Shown here: positions 16,070-25,030 of the stretch, one piece after another
How the letters are laid out: each line of letters starts with the position of its first letter
How positions within the stretch are numbered: the stretch's first letter is position 1
Origin: Planctomycetota bacterium
Lineage (GTDB): Bacteria; Planctomycetota; J058; JAJDCP01
Length of the DNA stretch: 64,000 bases
Assembly: GCA_029260765.1 (NCBI GenBank)
Contig: JAJDCP010000191.1
Location: forward strand, 1-64,000
Reading direction: 5' to 3'
Notes under the pieces: generated by a model
What the model was told of the DNA's origin: nothing
Database searches by the model: none
The model's input: the letters and a program-made list of their open reading frames with translations, nothing else
Made by a program: the position numbers and the translations under genes

Positions 16070-17584
16070 ATGATCCGGTGCTTCGTGTGCCTCGCCCTGG
16101 TCCTTCCCTGGCTCAGCGGCTGCGGTGTGCTGGCAGGAACCCTGCTCGACACCGGTGCGCAGCTATTGACCTACCCCTTCAAAGAGTATCTCTGCCTCGG
16201 CGCGTTCCGCTACGACAACACCTGGGATGAACCCTACGCCAACATCGAGACCGAGCCCGACCCCGGCGAGCTGCTCGTGGGGGTCTGTATCTCGGGCGGC
16301 GGCTCTCGCTCGGCGTACTTCATGGCGAGCGTGCTCGAGCAGCTGGCGACCATTCCGGTGGACGGCGACACCACCCGCAGCATGCTCGACGAGGTCGACG
16401 TGATCTCCAGTGTTTCGGGAGGCAGCCTGGCTTCCGCCTATTACTGCCTGAAGCGGTTCGAAGAAGACCCTCGGCCGCTGCCCGTGTTTTTTGAAGAGTA
16501 CAAGCTCGACATGGGGCGCAACTTCCAGCTGCGGGCCCTGGCCCGGTTGGTGCTCGGCTGGTGGTTCCTCGACTTCTTCACCTACTACGACCGTGGCGAT
16601 CTGTTGGCCGGCATCTGGGACGATCTGTTCTTCGACAGCGCCACCTTTGCCGATCTGGCCGAATCGGAACGGCGTGGCGCGCCCATCCTGATCGTCAATG
16701 GCACCTGTTTATCGAACGGCTTGAAGTTCGTGTTCTCGACCCTGCCCGACACACGCTTCAACAAGTCTGCGCTGTTCAAGTTCCTCGACTCCCGCGGCAT
16801 GATCCGCTACGGGGCGAGCGCAGGGCACAGCGACTTCCTGGCGATGGGCTTCCAGTCGATCAACTCCGACATCGCGCAGTACCGGGTCTCCAAGGCGGTC
16901 GCCGCATCGGCCAGTGTGCCCAACCTGCTGGGCCCGGTCACGCTGCGCGCCGGTCCCGAGCACGGAATCGAGGGTCTTCCCCAGCTGCCCGAAGGCTATC
17001 TGCTGAATATCACCGACGGTGGCATCTACGACAACTATGGGCTGGAGAGCATGGTGCAGGTCGTGACAGAGTACCTCGACGACCATCCTGGCTACCCGGC
17101 CCGCATCCTGGTGATCGATGGCTCCGGCTACTTCGACCTCGATGCCGACGACTATGCGGGCGAGTACAACGTCGCCTATTACAGCGACCGTACGCTCTCG
17201 ATCTCGTGGCTGCGTACCAAGAGCTATATGGAGTTCGTGTTCGACGCGTTGCGTGACCACACCGACGCCGAGGGACGCAAGCCCTACGAGAACCTCGAGT
17301 ACACGCTGATCAGCCTCTACACCCCCTTGCCTTCGCAGCTCGACGAGGTCGGCTACCTGATCGACACCGATGACAAGGCCCTGCAGATCCTGATGCGTCC
17401 CGATGTGCTGGCCAAGAGCGTGTTCGACAAGCTGACCACCATCCAGACCAGCTTCGCGATCTCGGACGAAGATGCGCTGGCGATCGATGGAGCGGCGGTC
17501 ACCGCAACCCGGGTCTTGCGTGAAGAGCCGGTCGGGGAAGAGGCTGAGGACGAGGACGCATCAACCGGAAACCACCCGCCGTGA
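16070..17584 (+). CDS. patatin-like phospholipase, lipoprotein
   Basis: Predicted 504-residue lipoprotein with an LSGC lipobox (Cys18) and a patatin domain. The oxyanion motif SGGGSR lies at 75-80, the nucleophile Ser116 is in SSVSGGS (a variant of GxSxG), and the Asp of the dyad is in TDGGIYDNYG. Patatins hydrolyse ester bonds in phospholipids or acylglycerols. The start at 16070 has AAGGAG upstream and gives the signal peptide, so the longer frame is discarded. It is 92 nt after the WS/DGAT gene and may release fatty acids at the envelope that the cluster re-esterifies. The C-terminus is acidic; its end overlaps the convergent mpg gene by 24 nt. Confidence 0.88.
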   Translation: MIRCFVCLALVLPWLSGCGVLAGTLLDTGAQLLTYPFKEYLCLGAFRYDNTWDEPYANIETEPDPGELLVGVCISGGGSRSAYFMASVLEQLATIPVDGDTTRSMLDEVDVISSVSGGSLASAYYCLKRFEEDPRPLPVFFEEYKLDMGRNFQLRALARLVLGWWFLDFFTYYDRGDLLAGIWDDLFFDSATFADLAESERRGAPILIVNGTCLSNGLKFVFSTLPDTRFNKSALFKFLDSRGMIRYGASAGHSDFLAMGFQSINSDIAQYRVSKAVAASASVPNLLGPVTLRAGPEHGIEGLPQLPEGYLLNITDGGIYDNYGLESMVQVVTEYLDDHPGYPARILVIDGSGYFDLDADDYAGEYNVAYYSDRTLSISWLRTKSYMEFVFDALRDHTDAEGRKPYENLEYTLISLYTPLPSQLDEVGYLIDTDDKALQILMRPDVLAKSVFDKLTTIQTSFAISDEDALAIDGAAVTATRVLREEPVGEEAEDEDASTGNHPP

Positions 17585-18148
17585 GCGTGGCACGAAGAAG
17601 CGCCACGGCAGCTCTTGCGCCTTGCTGATTCCAATCCGGGGTCCGATCTCGACCGCTTCATCCCGATACGGGTGACCTTCGCGGATCTGCAGCCGGGGAT
17701 GTACGGTGAGGTCCTGGCCGTTCTGGCGCAGGTCGATATCCAAGGCCTGGCAGAGTTTGCCCGGCCCATCGGTCCAGATGCGGCGGGGCCGGTTCTGGCG
17801 CCGCGCGCGGATCAGCTCGAGCCCGAAGGATGGCTCGATGGCACGGATCAGGACCGCCGCTCCCACGCCCTCGGGCTCTGCGGTCACGTTCAGGCAGAAC
17901 GACTGGTGGATACGGTAGACGTAGAGGTGGCCAGGCCGCAGGAAGAGAACCTCGCTGCGGGGAGTGGGTCCCCGCGCCGCATGACAGCTCGGCTCACATT
18001 GGTGGTAGGCCTCGGTCTCGACGATCTGCCCTGCGATCGGCCCGGCGACCAACCGACAGCCGAGCAGCCGCCGGGCCAGCTCGACCACCGGCAGCGCAAA
18101 GTCACGCCGCCCGAGGCGGCGCCCGCGAGCCTCAGATCGGAGCGGCAC
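17561..18148 (-). CDS. mpg: DNA-3-methyladenine glycosylase (AAG/Mpg family)
   Basis: Predicted 195-residue base-excision repair enzyme that removes 3-methyladenine and other alkylated purines from DNA. Family motifs are clear: VETEAY with catalytic Glu46 and Tyr48, SCHAARGPTPRSEVLF, PGHLYVYRIHQSFCLNV and GPGKLCQALDI. The GTG at 18148 is chosen because AGGAAG lies 7 nt upstream and the length matches the family; an upstream ATG would run 110 nt into the preceding gene. With the GTG start the overlap with the upstream gene is 17 nt. It is last in a three-gene minus-strand operon. Confidence 0.9.
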   Translation of the reverse strand: MPLRSEARGRRLGRRDFALPVVELARRLLGCRLVAGPIAGQIVETEAYHQCEPSCHAARGPTPRSEVLFLRPGHLYVYRIHQSFCLNVTAEPEGVGAAVLIRAIEPSFGLELIRARRQNRPRRIWTDGPGKLCQALDIDLRQNGQDLTVHPRLQIREGHPYRDEAVEIGPRIGISKAQELPWRFFVPRSRRVVSG

Positions 18149-19136
18149 CGGGCTCTTCCTCGCTGGCGAGTGGCGCTTCACCGTCGGTTGCGCTCGCGGC
18201 CTCGGCTTGCGGAGTTTCGGCCGCGGCCGCTGGACCGCCATTTTTCGCTGACTTGCGCTGCAACCTCTTCTGCATACGAGCCTTGCGCCGAGCGGCCGCT
18301 TGCACTTCAGCCCGCCTGTCCGACTTGCGCGCGTGGACGAACACGAAGCTCATGGTCACGAAAAAGACCGCCAGCGCCCCCAGTCCGACCACCCACAGCT
18401 TCTCGACAAAGCCCGAGTCGGGCGGCGGCGGGAGGTCTTCCACGGTATAGCCCACGATCAGGGGCATGCGCGCGAACTCGTCATTCTCGCGCTCGTACAT
18501 CCAGTTCTTGTAGAAGTAACCGACGACCTGCACCGGGTCGCCATTCTCACGGCCGTAGATGAAGTCCTGACGTTTCTCGACCACCTTGAACTGGATGCCA
18601 TGGCCCGCCACGTCGAGCAACCAGCCGGAGTAGATCCGTTGCACTCCGCACAGGTCTTGGACTTCCTGGGGCGCGAGGTCACCCCGCATCGCGGCAAGGC
18701 GTCCGGTGACCCGCACCAGCTTGCCACGCAGCGAGGCCGGATCAGCGACAAAGGTCGGATAGGGATCTTCCCGCGGCATCACTTGGACCGACTCGGGCGG
18801 CGTGCGCGCAGCCATCTCCAAGAGCAGCGAGTAGGGCCCGGGGTGGAGGGTCTCGGTCAGATCCTTCACCTGGCTGAGCGTTTCGGCCACGTACTGGGTG
18901 TCGGCCGTCTCGGGGCGCTCGATAAGCGTGAACGCAACCTCCTGCAGCCAGACGTCGCCCTCCAGCGGGATGTCTGCTGTCGACGGACCTGTGCCAGCCG
19001 GCGCCCCCAGAGGATTGGGGAGCACGATGAAGGCCAGGCAGACCAGGGCGCCGAGCAGCATCGCCATCAACTTGGCCTTTTCACTCAAACTCATCGCCAC
19101 AGGAGCTGTCCTGCGCGCACGCGAGCTCTCATTCAT
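18132..19136 (-). CDS. membrane protein of unknown function
   Basis: Predicted 334-residue protein, not recognised. It has one N-terminal membrane helix (about residues 22-41), a soluble part of about 200 residues with an OB-like stretch (GKLVRVTGRLA...VQVVGYFYK), a second helix (about 248-268), and a basic then acidic, Ala/Glu-rich C-terminal tail. The soluble part would be extracytoplasmic if both ends are inside. It is coupled to the glutamine-amidotransferase-like gene by ATGA and overlaps the glycosylase. Function cannot be assigned. Confidence 0.75.
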   Translation of the reverse strand: MNESSRARRTAPVAMSLSEKAKLMAMLLGALVCLAFIVLPNPLGAPAGTGPSTADIPLEGDVWLQEVAFTLIERPETADTQYVAETLSQVKDLTETLHPGPYSLLLEMAARTPPESVQVMPREDPYPTFVADPASLRGKLVRVTGRLAAMRGDLAPQEVQDLCGVQRIYSGWLLDVAGHGIQFKVVEKRQDFIYGRENGDPVQVVGYFYKNWMYERENDEFARMPLIVGYTVEDLPPPPDSGFVEKLWVVGLGALAVFFVTMSFVFVHARKSDRRAEVQAAARRKARMQKRLQRKSAKNGGPAAAAETPQAEAASATDGEAPLASEEEPGAAPI

Positions 19137-19849
19137 AACAGACTCCGGGCCTGTTGACGGGCTGCCCCCACCAACGAGGCGAACAAGCTTTGCATGGCGG
19201 GATCTTCGGGCATCGCCTCAGGATGCCATTGCACCCCGATGCACCAGCTCTTCCCGGGATGCTCGATGGCCTCGATCACCCCGTCGGGTGCGCGGGCGGA
19301 GACGACCAGAGGTGCATGCACACTGCGCACGGCCTGATGGTGCATCGAGTTGCTGTGCAAACTGTCGCAGTTTCCCAGCGCCGTCGCCAGCTGGCTGCCG
19401 GCGACGACCTCGAGCGCGTGTCCTATGCCCGAACGGCGATGCTCGATGCTCGTGGGATGCTGGCTGGGCAGATCGTAGATGAAGTCGGCTCCGTGGATCT
19501 CGGCCAGGATCTGCATGCCGAAGCAGACAGCCAGGATGGGCAGGTCGCGTCGCAAGCCTTCCTGCAACAACAGGCGGGCAAAATCATGACGGGTGGCCAA
19601 GGCGGGGACGATGCCGGGTGCCGGCTGGTCCACCGGCGGGCAGAGGTCGTCGCCCCCTGGGAGCACCAGACCATCGAGGCGCGGCAGAAGAGCTTGCAGG
19701 TAGTCGGGGTCCGCCACAGGCGGGATGATCAGAGGCAGCCCCCCCGCCACCAGCACCGCCTGCCAATAGCGCGGGTAGAGCTTGGCAAACTCCCCCTTGG
19801 GTCCGGAGTCGACGTCTGCCTCAATGCCAATCCAAGGTCGCTCGTCCAT
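19133..19849 (-). CDS. class I glutamine amidotransferase-like / gamma-glutamyl-GABA hydrolase family (peptidase C26)
   Basis: Predicted 238-residue cytosolic hydrolase of the PuuD/peptidase C26 family, which cleaves gamma-glutamyl amide bonds. The nucleophile is Cys109 in AVCFGMQ (usually CRGxQ), and His209/Glu211 in GVQWHPE complete the triad; LVLPGGDDLCP is the oxyanion-side motif. The ATG at 19849 replaces a longer start because it matches the family N-terminus (WIGIEADVD). No putrescine-pathway genes are nearby, so the physiological substrate is open. It is first of a coupled minus-strand set with the membrane protein and mpg. Confidence 0.85.
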   Translation of the reverse strand: MDERPWIGIEADVDSGPKGEFAKLYPRYWQAVLVAGGLPLIIPPVADPDYLQALLPRLDGLVLPGGDDLCPPVDQPAPGIVPALATRHDFARLLLQEGLRRDLPILAVCFGMQILAEIHGADFIYDLPSQHPTSIEHRRSGIGHALEVVAGSQLATALGNCDSLHSNSMHHQAVRSVHAPLVVSARAPDGVIEAIEHPGKSWCIGVQWHPEAMPEDPAMQSLFASLVGAARQQARSLL

Positions 19850-19943
19850 GCTGCCCTCGCCTGCCCAACTCGATTGTTGCCAAAATCGCAATTCGAGTCA
19901 AGAGCCTTCTCGTCTTTGGCAATCGAGAGCTGCGGAGAATGCG

Positions 19944-20507
19944 CTAGTTCTTGCGGCCCAAGAAGTTGCCTGTGCGGGTGTCGATGGTGACCCTGTCGCC
20001 GACTTTGATGTGCATCGGCACCTTGATCTTCAGTCCCGTCTCGGCGACAGCCTCTTTGGTGATGTTCGTGGCCGTGTTGCCCTTGACTGCCGCCTCGCAT
20101 TCGGCGATCTCGAGCACCACCGAAGAAGGCAGCTCGGCCGAGACCGGATTCCCATCGAGGAACATCAGGCTGATCTCGCCATTGGGCAGCAGATACGGCA
20201 GCGCCGACTCGGTCATCTCCGGCGCGAGCATGTGCTGCTCGTAGGTCTCTCTGTCCATCACGATCAATTGGTCGCCATCCTGATAGAGAAACTCACAGGC
20301 CCGGTTCTCGACGAAGGCCTTTTCGAGTTTCTCTGCCGACCGGAAGCGCTTCTGGACGATGGTGCCGCTGTTGATGTTCTTGAGCTTGAGCTGTTGGAAT
20401 CCGCCGCCTTTGCCCGGCTGCGTCCAGTCTTTGGTCAGGACGACCCAATTGTCGCCTTCGTAGTTGATGACATTACCGATTTCGATCTGGCTAGCGGGAA
20501 CGGCCAC
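19944..20507 (-). CDS. efp: translation elongation factor P
   Basis: Predicted 187-residue EF-P, which enters the ribosome and relieves stalling at polyproline. The conserved loop PGKGGGF holds Lys33, equivalent to the modified Lys34 of E. coli EF-P. All three beta domains are present and the C-terminal signature KVGDRVTIDTRTGNFLGR is intact. The start codon is GTG at 20507 with GGAGGA 7 nt upstream. No EF-P modification enzyme is in the window, so the modification type is unknown. Confidence 0.95.
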   Translation of the reverse strand: MAVPASQIEIGNVINYEGDNWVVLTKDWTQPGKGGGFQQLKLKNINSGTIVQKRFRSAEKLEKAFVENRACEFLYQDGDQLIVMDRETYEQHMLAPEMTESALPYLLPNGEISLMFLDGNPVSAELPSSVVLEIAECEAAVKGNTATNITKEAVAETGLKIKVPMHIKVGDRVTIDTRTGNFLGRKN

Positions 20508-20647
20508 AGTGTGTCCTCCGGGAGTCGAGTCGGCCCCTGACCCTTCTCGCGTAGGAACGCCGTGGGGAGCGGGGAGAAATTCTGCGCTTGCGGCCGACTC
20601 TGCTGCTCGCTTAACTTAGGTGTATCTCTCTCGGTAGTTTAGTGTCC

Positions 20648-21532
20648 ATGCCCGACGTTTCCAGTGAAGACAAAAATTTGCCGGAAGCGGAGCGTCTCAA
20701 GAGCTTGAAGGCCTCCCTCAAGGTACGGGCCGAAGATCTGGCGCGCCGCCGCGACGACCTGGACCGCAGCTTCCGCAGGTTCCGGTTTCTCACCAAGATC
20801 GGGCTTCTGCGCTTCCGCTATGTCTGTGGCTACCTGGCCGCGGGCTTCCTGGTCTCAGCACCGCTCTACCTCAGCCTGCGCATGTGGTATCAGGGCGAGA
20901 TCTTTTCCACGCCAGCCACCGAATGGCTCGATCCGATCTTGCACAGTGTGTTGCTCGGCGTCGTGTTGCTGTTGCCCTACGCACTGTTGGCACCCTTCAC
21001 GCGGATCTCCTGGGAGAACATGCGCGTCCCCGAGTTCCAGAAGTTCGAGCTCTCTCTCGCACGCAGCGCCAGCATCGCTGCGCTGGCCTACTTCCTGACG
21101 TGTATCGTGGTGGCAGCGGTTTTCTATGACTCGGAGTACAACGCCTTCTTCGATCCGCGCCCTGCCTGGACCAACTTTCTGCTGCAGCTGGTTCCCTGGT
21201 TGCGGCTGAAGGGTTTGACCTTTTTGTTCAAAGACTACTACGACACGGCGGTCAAGAAAGAAGACCTGGTGCTGCACCTGAAGTCCGACACGATCAGGGT
21301 CTCGAACCCACGAGTCCCTGCCCAGGACAGCGAGGAGGCCGGAGAGAAGGCGGACGAGGCCAGCGAAGCGCCTGCGGTTGCGTCGAGTGCTGAGCCAGCT
21401 GAGCCAGCTGAGCCGGCCGAACCGGCCGAACCGGCCGAACCGGCCGTGCAGCCAGCAGCTCCCGACAGCGGAAAGATCCCGGCCGCCGCGGACGTGGCCG
21501 TCAAGAGCGACCCCGTCAAGGACAGCTCTTGA
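20648..21532 (+). CDS. membrane protein with AEP repeat tail, unknown function
   Basis: Predicted 294-residue protein, not recognised. A charged, helical N-terminus (about 1-50, likely coiled coil) is followed by four probable membrane helices between about residues 55 and 185, then a soluble acidic C-terminus with six 9-bp-encoded Ala-Glu-Pro repeats. No motif gives a function. The ATG at 20648 and an in-frame GTG at 20642 are both possible, and no clear ribosome site decides. The stop overlaps the TTG start of fdhD (TTGA), so the two are probably co-translated. Confidence 0.7.
   Translation: MPDVSSEDKNLPEAERLKSLKASLKVRAEDLARRRDDLDRSFRRFRFLTKIGLLRFRYVCGYLAAGFLVSAPLYLSLRMWYQGEIFSTPATEWLDPILHSVLLGVVLLLPYALLAPFTRISWENMRVPEFQKFELSLARSASIAALAYFLTCIVVAAVFYDSEYNAFFDPRPAWTNFLLQLVPWLRLKGLTFLFKDYYDTAVKKEDLVLHLKSDTIRVSNPRVPAQDSEEAGEKADEASEAPAVASSAEPAEPAEPAEPAEPAEPAVQPAAPDSGKIPAAADVAVKSDPVKDSS
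21389..21442 (+). repeat. 9-bp tandem repeat encoding Ala-Glu-Pro
   Basis: Six tandem 9-bp units (gctgagcca changing to gccgaaccg) inside the membrane protein gene encode AEP repeats. The shift from one unit sequence to the other along the array suggests repeated local duplication. Confidence 0.85.
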
Positions 21533-22344
21533 GGCGGGGCAAGCAACCACCCGCCGCAGCTTTTCCACGCAGGGCCTTCGGCCCCGAAGGACTCGGGCCT
21601 GACCAGGACGACTGGCTTGCCGTCGAAGAGCCCCTGCAGATCCGCATCTCGGGAGAAAACCTGGCCGTGCTGATGCGGACGCCGGGCGATGACATCGCGC
21701 TGGCCGCAGGTTTTCTGCTCAGCGAGGGGATCGTGAAGACACGAGCAGACATCGAAGACATCGGCTTCTGCGCACGGGACGAACAGGCCAATACCCTGGA
21801 AGTCACCCTGCATCCCTCGGTTGAGCTGGGCCCGTCCGTCTTCGAGCGGCGGTTCTACAGCTCGGCGAGCTGCGGCATCTGTGGCAAGAGCTCGGTGGAA
21901 TCGATCCGCCAGGCGACCCCCGCACTTGTGCACAGCCGCCGCCTCAGCCTCGCCCGGCTGAACGAGCTCTCTGCCAGCCTGCGCACGCAACAGCCTGTCT
22001 TCACACGCACCGGCGGGCTGCACGCCGCCGGTCTGTTTGACTTCGACGGCAAGCTGCTGGGGGCGAGTGAGGACGTGGGACGCCACAACGCCGCCGACAA
22101 AGTGCTGGGGCGTTGCCTGCTCGAGGGGCGGACGCGCGCCGACACCGTGCTGCTGCTCTCGGGTCGCATCAGCTTCGAGATGGCGCAGAAGGCGGCGATG
22201 GCGGGCGTGCCGGCTCTGGTAGGAGTCAGCGCCCCGACAAGCCTCGCGGTGGAGCTGGCTCACGAGCTCGGCATGCTACTGATCGGCTTCCTGCGCGCCG
22301 GGAAGGGAAACGTCTACTCCGGCCACGAGCTGCTGGAAGACTGA
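21529..22344 (+). CDS. fdhD: formate dehydrogenase accessory sulfurtransferase FdhD
   Basis: Predicted 271-residue FdhD, which takes sulfur from a cysteine desulfurase and passes it to the molybdenum cofactor of formate dehydrogenase. The sulfur-carrying CxxC is Cys115-G-I-Cys118 in SASCGICGK. The motifs GFLLSEGIV, FTRTGGLHAAGLF and EDVGRHNAADKV, and the C-terminal APTSLAVELA block, are all present. The TTG at 21529 shares TTGA with the preceding stop. No formate dehydrogenase gene is in this window, so the target enzyme must be elsewhere. Confidence 0.93.
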   Translation: MRRGKQPPAAAFPRRAFGPEGLGPDQDDWLAVEEPLQIRISGENLAVLMRTPGDDIALAAGFLLSEGIVKTRADIEDIGFCARDEQANTLEVTLHPSVELGPSVFERRFYSSASCGICGKSSVESIRQATPALVHSRRLSLARLNELSASLRTQQPVFTRTGGLHAAGLFDFDGKLLGASEDVGRHNAADKVLGRCLLEGRTRADTVLLLSGRISFEMAQKAAMAGVPALVGVSAPTSLAVELAHELGMLLIGFLRAGKGNVYSGHELLED

Positions 22345-22460
22345 CGGCGAACCCTGGCCGGCCAAAACCTGAACGACCAGTCACAAAATCGCTGCACGGA
22401 TGTTTAGACTTACCGGCTACAAGTGGTGACATACCCCATCTGTACAGGTCGGAGATTCCG

Positions 22461-25013
22461 ATGAGACTCTCTTCCTCGCTGACCATGCTGCTTCTGCTGG
22501 GCCTTACGGCTCTGCAGGCAGACATCCACCTCGTGCCCAACCCCAATGCGCCCCTGTCCGGGCGGACCATCGTCTTCAGCCCCGGACACGGCTACAACTA
22601 CGATGGGAGCTGGGGCTACCAGCGCGGCGTGGTGCATGACCTGCTCGAAGACATCCACACCAACGAGATCTTCATCGAGTATGTGCAGCGCTACCTCGCC
22701 AACGCGGGCGCGCGGGTCGAATCGGTGCGCGAGCGCAGCTTCCAGCTCTCCGAAGTGATCGTCGACAATGGCGGCGCGGGCTACAGCGAGACCGGCAGCT
22801 GGACCAGCTCGAGCAACGTGGCGGGCTACTACGGCAGCGGCTATCGTTGGGCGTCAGTGAGCAACGTGCAGAGCGCGACGGCCGAGTTCCGGCCCACTCT
22901 GCCCGAGACCGGGCGCTACCCCGTCTACGTCTGGTTTGCGAAGTCCTCCGACCGGGCACCGGACGCCCTGTTCACGGTCTATCACAGCGGTGGCAGCAGC
23001 GAGATAAGGATCGACCAGGCCGACATCGGGGACCACTGGGTCTTCCTGGGCGACTTCCACTTCGATGCAGGCAGCTCGGGACGGGTCATGTTGTCGAACC
23101 TCAGCGGGTCGTCCGGCTCGGTGGTGGTCGCCGATGCGGTGCGCTTTGGGGCAGGCTACGGACCGAGCGGGAAGCCCCGCTGGCGCGAGTCGGCCAAGAC
23201 CTTCCTGGCCTACAAGGGTTTTTCCAGCTCTTCGGGTGACGTGACCATCCGGCCGCGCTATGCGACCTGGTTGGCCGGAGGCAGCACCACACAGTGGCGC
23301 GCTGACTACCTGTACTTCGCCCTGCACAGCAACGCCAGCGGCTCGGGCTCGAGCAGCACCGCGCGCGGTCTCTCGACCTTCTCGTACTCGAACGGGCGGC
23401 CGCCCAGCTGGGGCAGCGCTGGGGCCGCGCACTATCCGACCAACCCCTCGCCCTTGACCGCCCAATCCGACGCGCTCCGAGCGTCGGTGCATGCCGAGGT
23501 GCTCGAGGCAGTGCGCGCCGGTTTCGAACCGGGCTGGACCGACCGCAGCCTGCACTTGATGAACTTCGGTGAGCTGCGCGAGGCGCGCAACATGCCGAGC
23601 GCACTGATCGAGCTGGGTTTTCACGACAACGTCGACGACACCGATCTGCAGCGCAACGCGGCCTTCCGACACACAGCCGGGCGCGCGATCTACAAAGGCA
23701 TCCTCAAGTACTGGGCGCCTGGCGCGACGGTCATTCCGCTGCCGCCCGAAGCACTGCAGCTGGAGAACCTCGGCGGAGGCTCGCTGCGGATCAGCTGGGA
23801 CGGGGTGTCTGACCCACTCGAGCCCAGCGCCACGCCCACGGGCTACAAGATCTACGTCAGCGCCGACGGCCGCGGCTTCGACGACGGCACCGTGGTCGCC
23901 AGCAGCAGCCACGTCCTCAACGGTCTGCCGCAAGGCTCTTTGGTCTTCGTGCGGGTCGCCGCCTTGAATGCCGGCGGTGAGAGCCTCCCGACAGCGGTGG
24001 GAGGCGCCCGCATCGGCAGCTCTTCAGGTGCGCTGATTGTCGACGGCTTCGACCGGCCCTTCTCGCACACCTGGGACAACTGGCAGGCACGCTACACACA
24101 CGATTACGTCGTCGAGCATCTGGTCGCCTTCAACCAGGCACTGAGCGTGGGCATCGACTTCGCCTGCAATGAGGCGGTGGTGCGCGGTGCGATCGGCTTG
24201 CCGGGTTACGCGCTGGTCGACTGGTTCCTCGGCCGCGAGAGCACCGCCGACGAGACCTTCAGCAGCACCGAGCAGACACTGGTCGAGGGGTATCTGAGTG
24301 GAGGCGGAGCGCTGTTCGCGAGCGGCACCGAGATCGGCTGGGACCTCGAGGCACGCAACGGTGGGGTCTCTTTCCTGCACAACACACTGTCCGCGCAGTA
24401 TCTGGCTGATGACGCGGGGACCCGCTCCGTCAGCGGTGTCGGAGGCACGGCCTTCGCAAGCGTCGGCAGCTTCAGCTTCGACGACGGGACCCATGGCACC
24501 TACGACGCGGCCTATCCGGATGTCTTCTCGCCCATGGGCAGCGCGCAGTCGCTGCTCAGCTATGCGGGTAGCGGAGATGCCGCGGTGGGGGCCACCAGCC
24601 CGTTCAAGGTCGTGCTGCTGGGCTTCCCACTCGAGACCGTGGTCGAAGATGCGGCACGCCATGATCTAGCCAGTGCGGCGGTCACCTTCCTCGCTCCCGG
24701 CACCAGCGGGAACACCGGCAACACCGGCAACACCGGCAACACCGGCAACACCGGCAACACCGGCAACACCGGCAACACCGGCAACACCGGCAACACCGGC
24801 AACACCGGCAACACGGGAAACACCGGGAACACGGGCAACGTCGCTGGAAACACCGGGGGCGGTGTGAACACCGGCCTGACCAGCTCCGGCGGTGGTGGCG
24901 GCTCGAAGAGCTGCGCTGTCGATGCGCAGGGCGCATCTCCTTGGGGCAGCTTGCTTTGTCTTTTGCTGGCTGCGACGCTGCTCGGTCTACGGCTCCGTGA
25001 GCGGCGCGCCTGA
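22461..25013 (+). CDS. secreted modular N-acetylmuramoyl-L-alanine amidase with golvesin-like insert, Fn3-like domain and C-terminal sorting-like tail
   Basis: Predicted 850-residue exported protein. After a signal peptide (1-20), an amidase_3-type zinc hydrolase domain begins (FSPGHG with His43, then Glu69) and is interrupted at about 101-232 by a golvesin/Xly-like beta domain (GYSETGSW...ADAVRFG). It resumes with ALHSNAS (His289) and the catalytic Glu384 in ALIELGFHDN. Then come an Fn3-like domain (about 435-520) and a region of about 200 residues without a known match. The tail has 14 GNT repeats and a Gly-rich/Cys/helix/Arg-rich end, which looks like a C-terminal sorting signal. It probably cleaves peptidoglycan amide bonds in the envelope or outside. 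GGAG precedes the ATG at 22461. Confidence 0.85.
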   Translation: MRLSSSLTMLLLLGLTALQADIHLVPNPNAPLSGRTIVFSPGHGYNYDGSWGYQRGVVHDLLEDIHTNEIFIEYVQRYLANAGARVESVRERSFQLSEVIVDNGGAGYSETGSWTSSSNVAGYYGSGYRWASVSNVQSATAEFRPTLPETGRYPVYVWFAKSSDRAPDALFTVYHSGGSSEIRIDQADIGDHWVFLGDFHFDAGSSGRVMLSNLSGSSGSVVVADAVRFGAGYGPSGKPRWRESAKTFLAYKGFSSSSGDVTIRPRYATWLAGGSTTQWRADYLYFALHSNASGSGSSSTARGLSTFSYSNGRPPSWGSAGAAHYPTNPSPLTAQSDALRASVHAEVLEAVRAGFEPGWTDRSLHLMNFGELREARNMPSALIELGFHDNVDDTDLQRNAAFRHTAGRAIYKGILKYWAPGATVIPLPPEALQLENLGGGSLRISWDGVSDPLEPSATPTGYKIYVSADGRGFDDGTVVASSSHVLNGLPQGSLVFVRVAALNAGGESLPTAVGGARIGSSSGALIVDGFDRPFSHTWDNWQARYTHDYVVEHLVAFNQALSVGIDFACNEAVVRGAIGLPGYALVDWFLGRESTADETFSSTEQTLVEGYLSGGGALFASGTEIGWDLEARNGGVSFLHNTLSAQYLADDAGTRSVSGVGGTAFASVGSFSFDDGTHGTYDAAYPDVFSPMGSAQSLLSYAGSGDAAVGATSPFKVVLLGFPLETVVEDAARHDLASAAVTFLAPGTSGNTGNTGNTGNTGNTGNTGNTGNTGNTGNTGNTGNTGNTGNTGNVAGNTGGGVNTGLTSSGGGGGSKSCAVDAQGASPWGSLLCLLLAATLLGLRLRERRA
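24711..24836 (+). repeat. 9-bp tandem repeat encoding Gly-Asn-Thr
   Basis: Fourteen tandem copies of a 9-bp unit lie in frame: eleven perfect aacaccggc units, then three variants (aacacggga, aacaccggg, aacacgggc). They encode a flexible Asn-Thr-Gly linker between the globular part and the sorting-like tail of the amidase. Such arrays are prone to copy-number change by slippage, always in steps of three codons. Confidence 0.95.
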
Positions 25014-25030
25014 GCAGCTTTGCGTCCGCG

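Noticed and set aside
24711..24836. Tandem repeats as a possible CRISPR array
   Set aside because: Units are 9 bp, adjacent without spacers, and in frame inside a coding gene.
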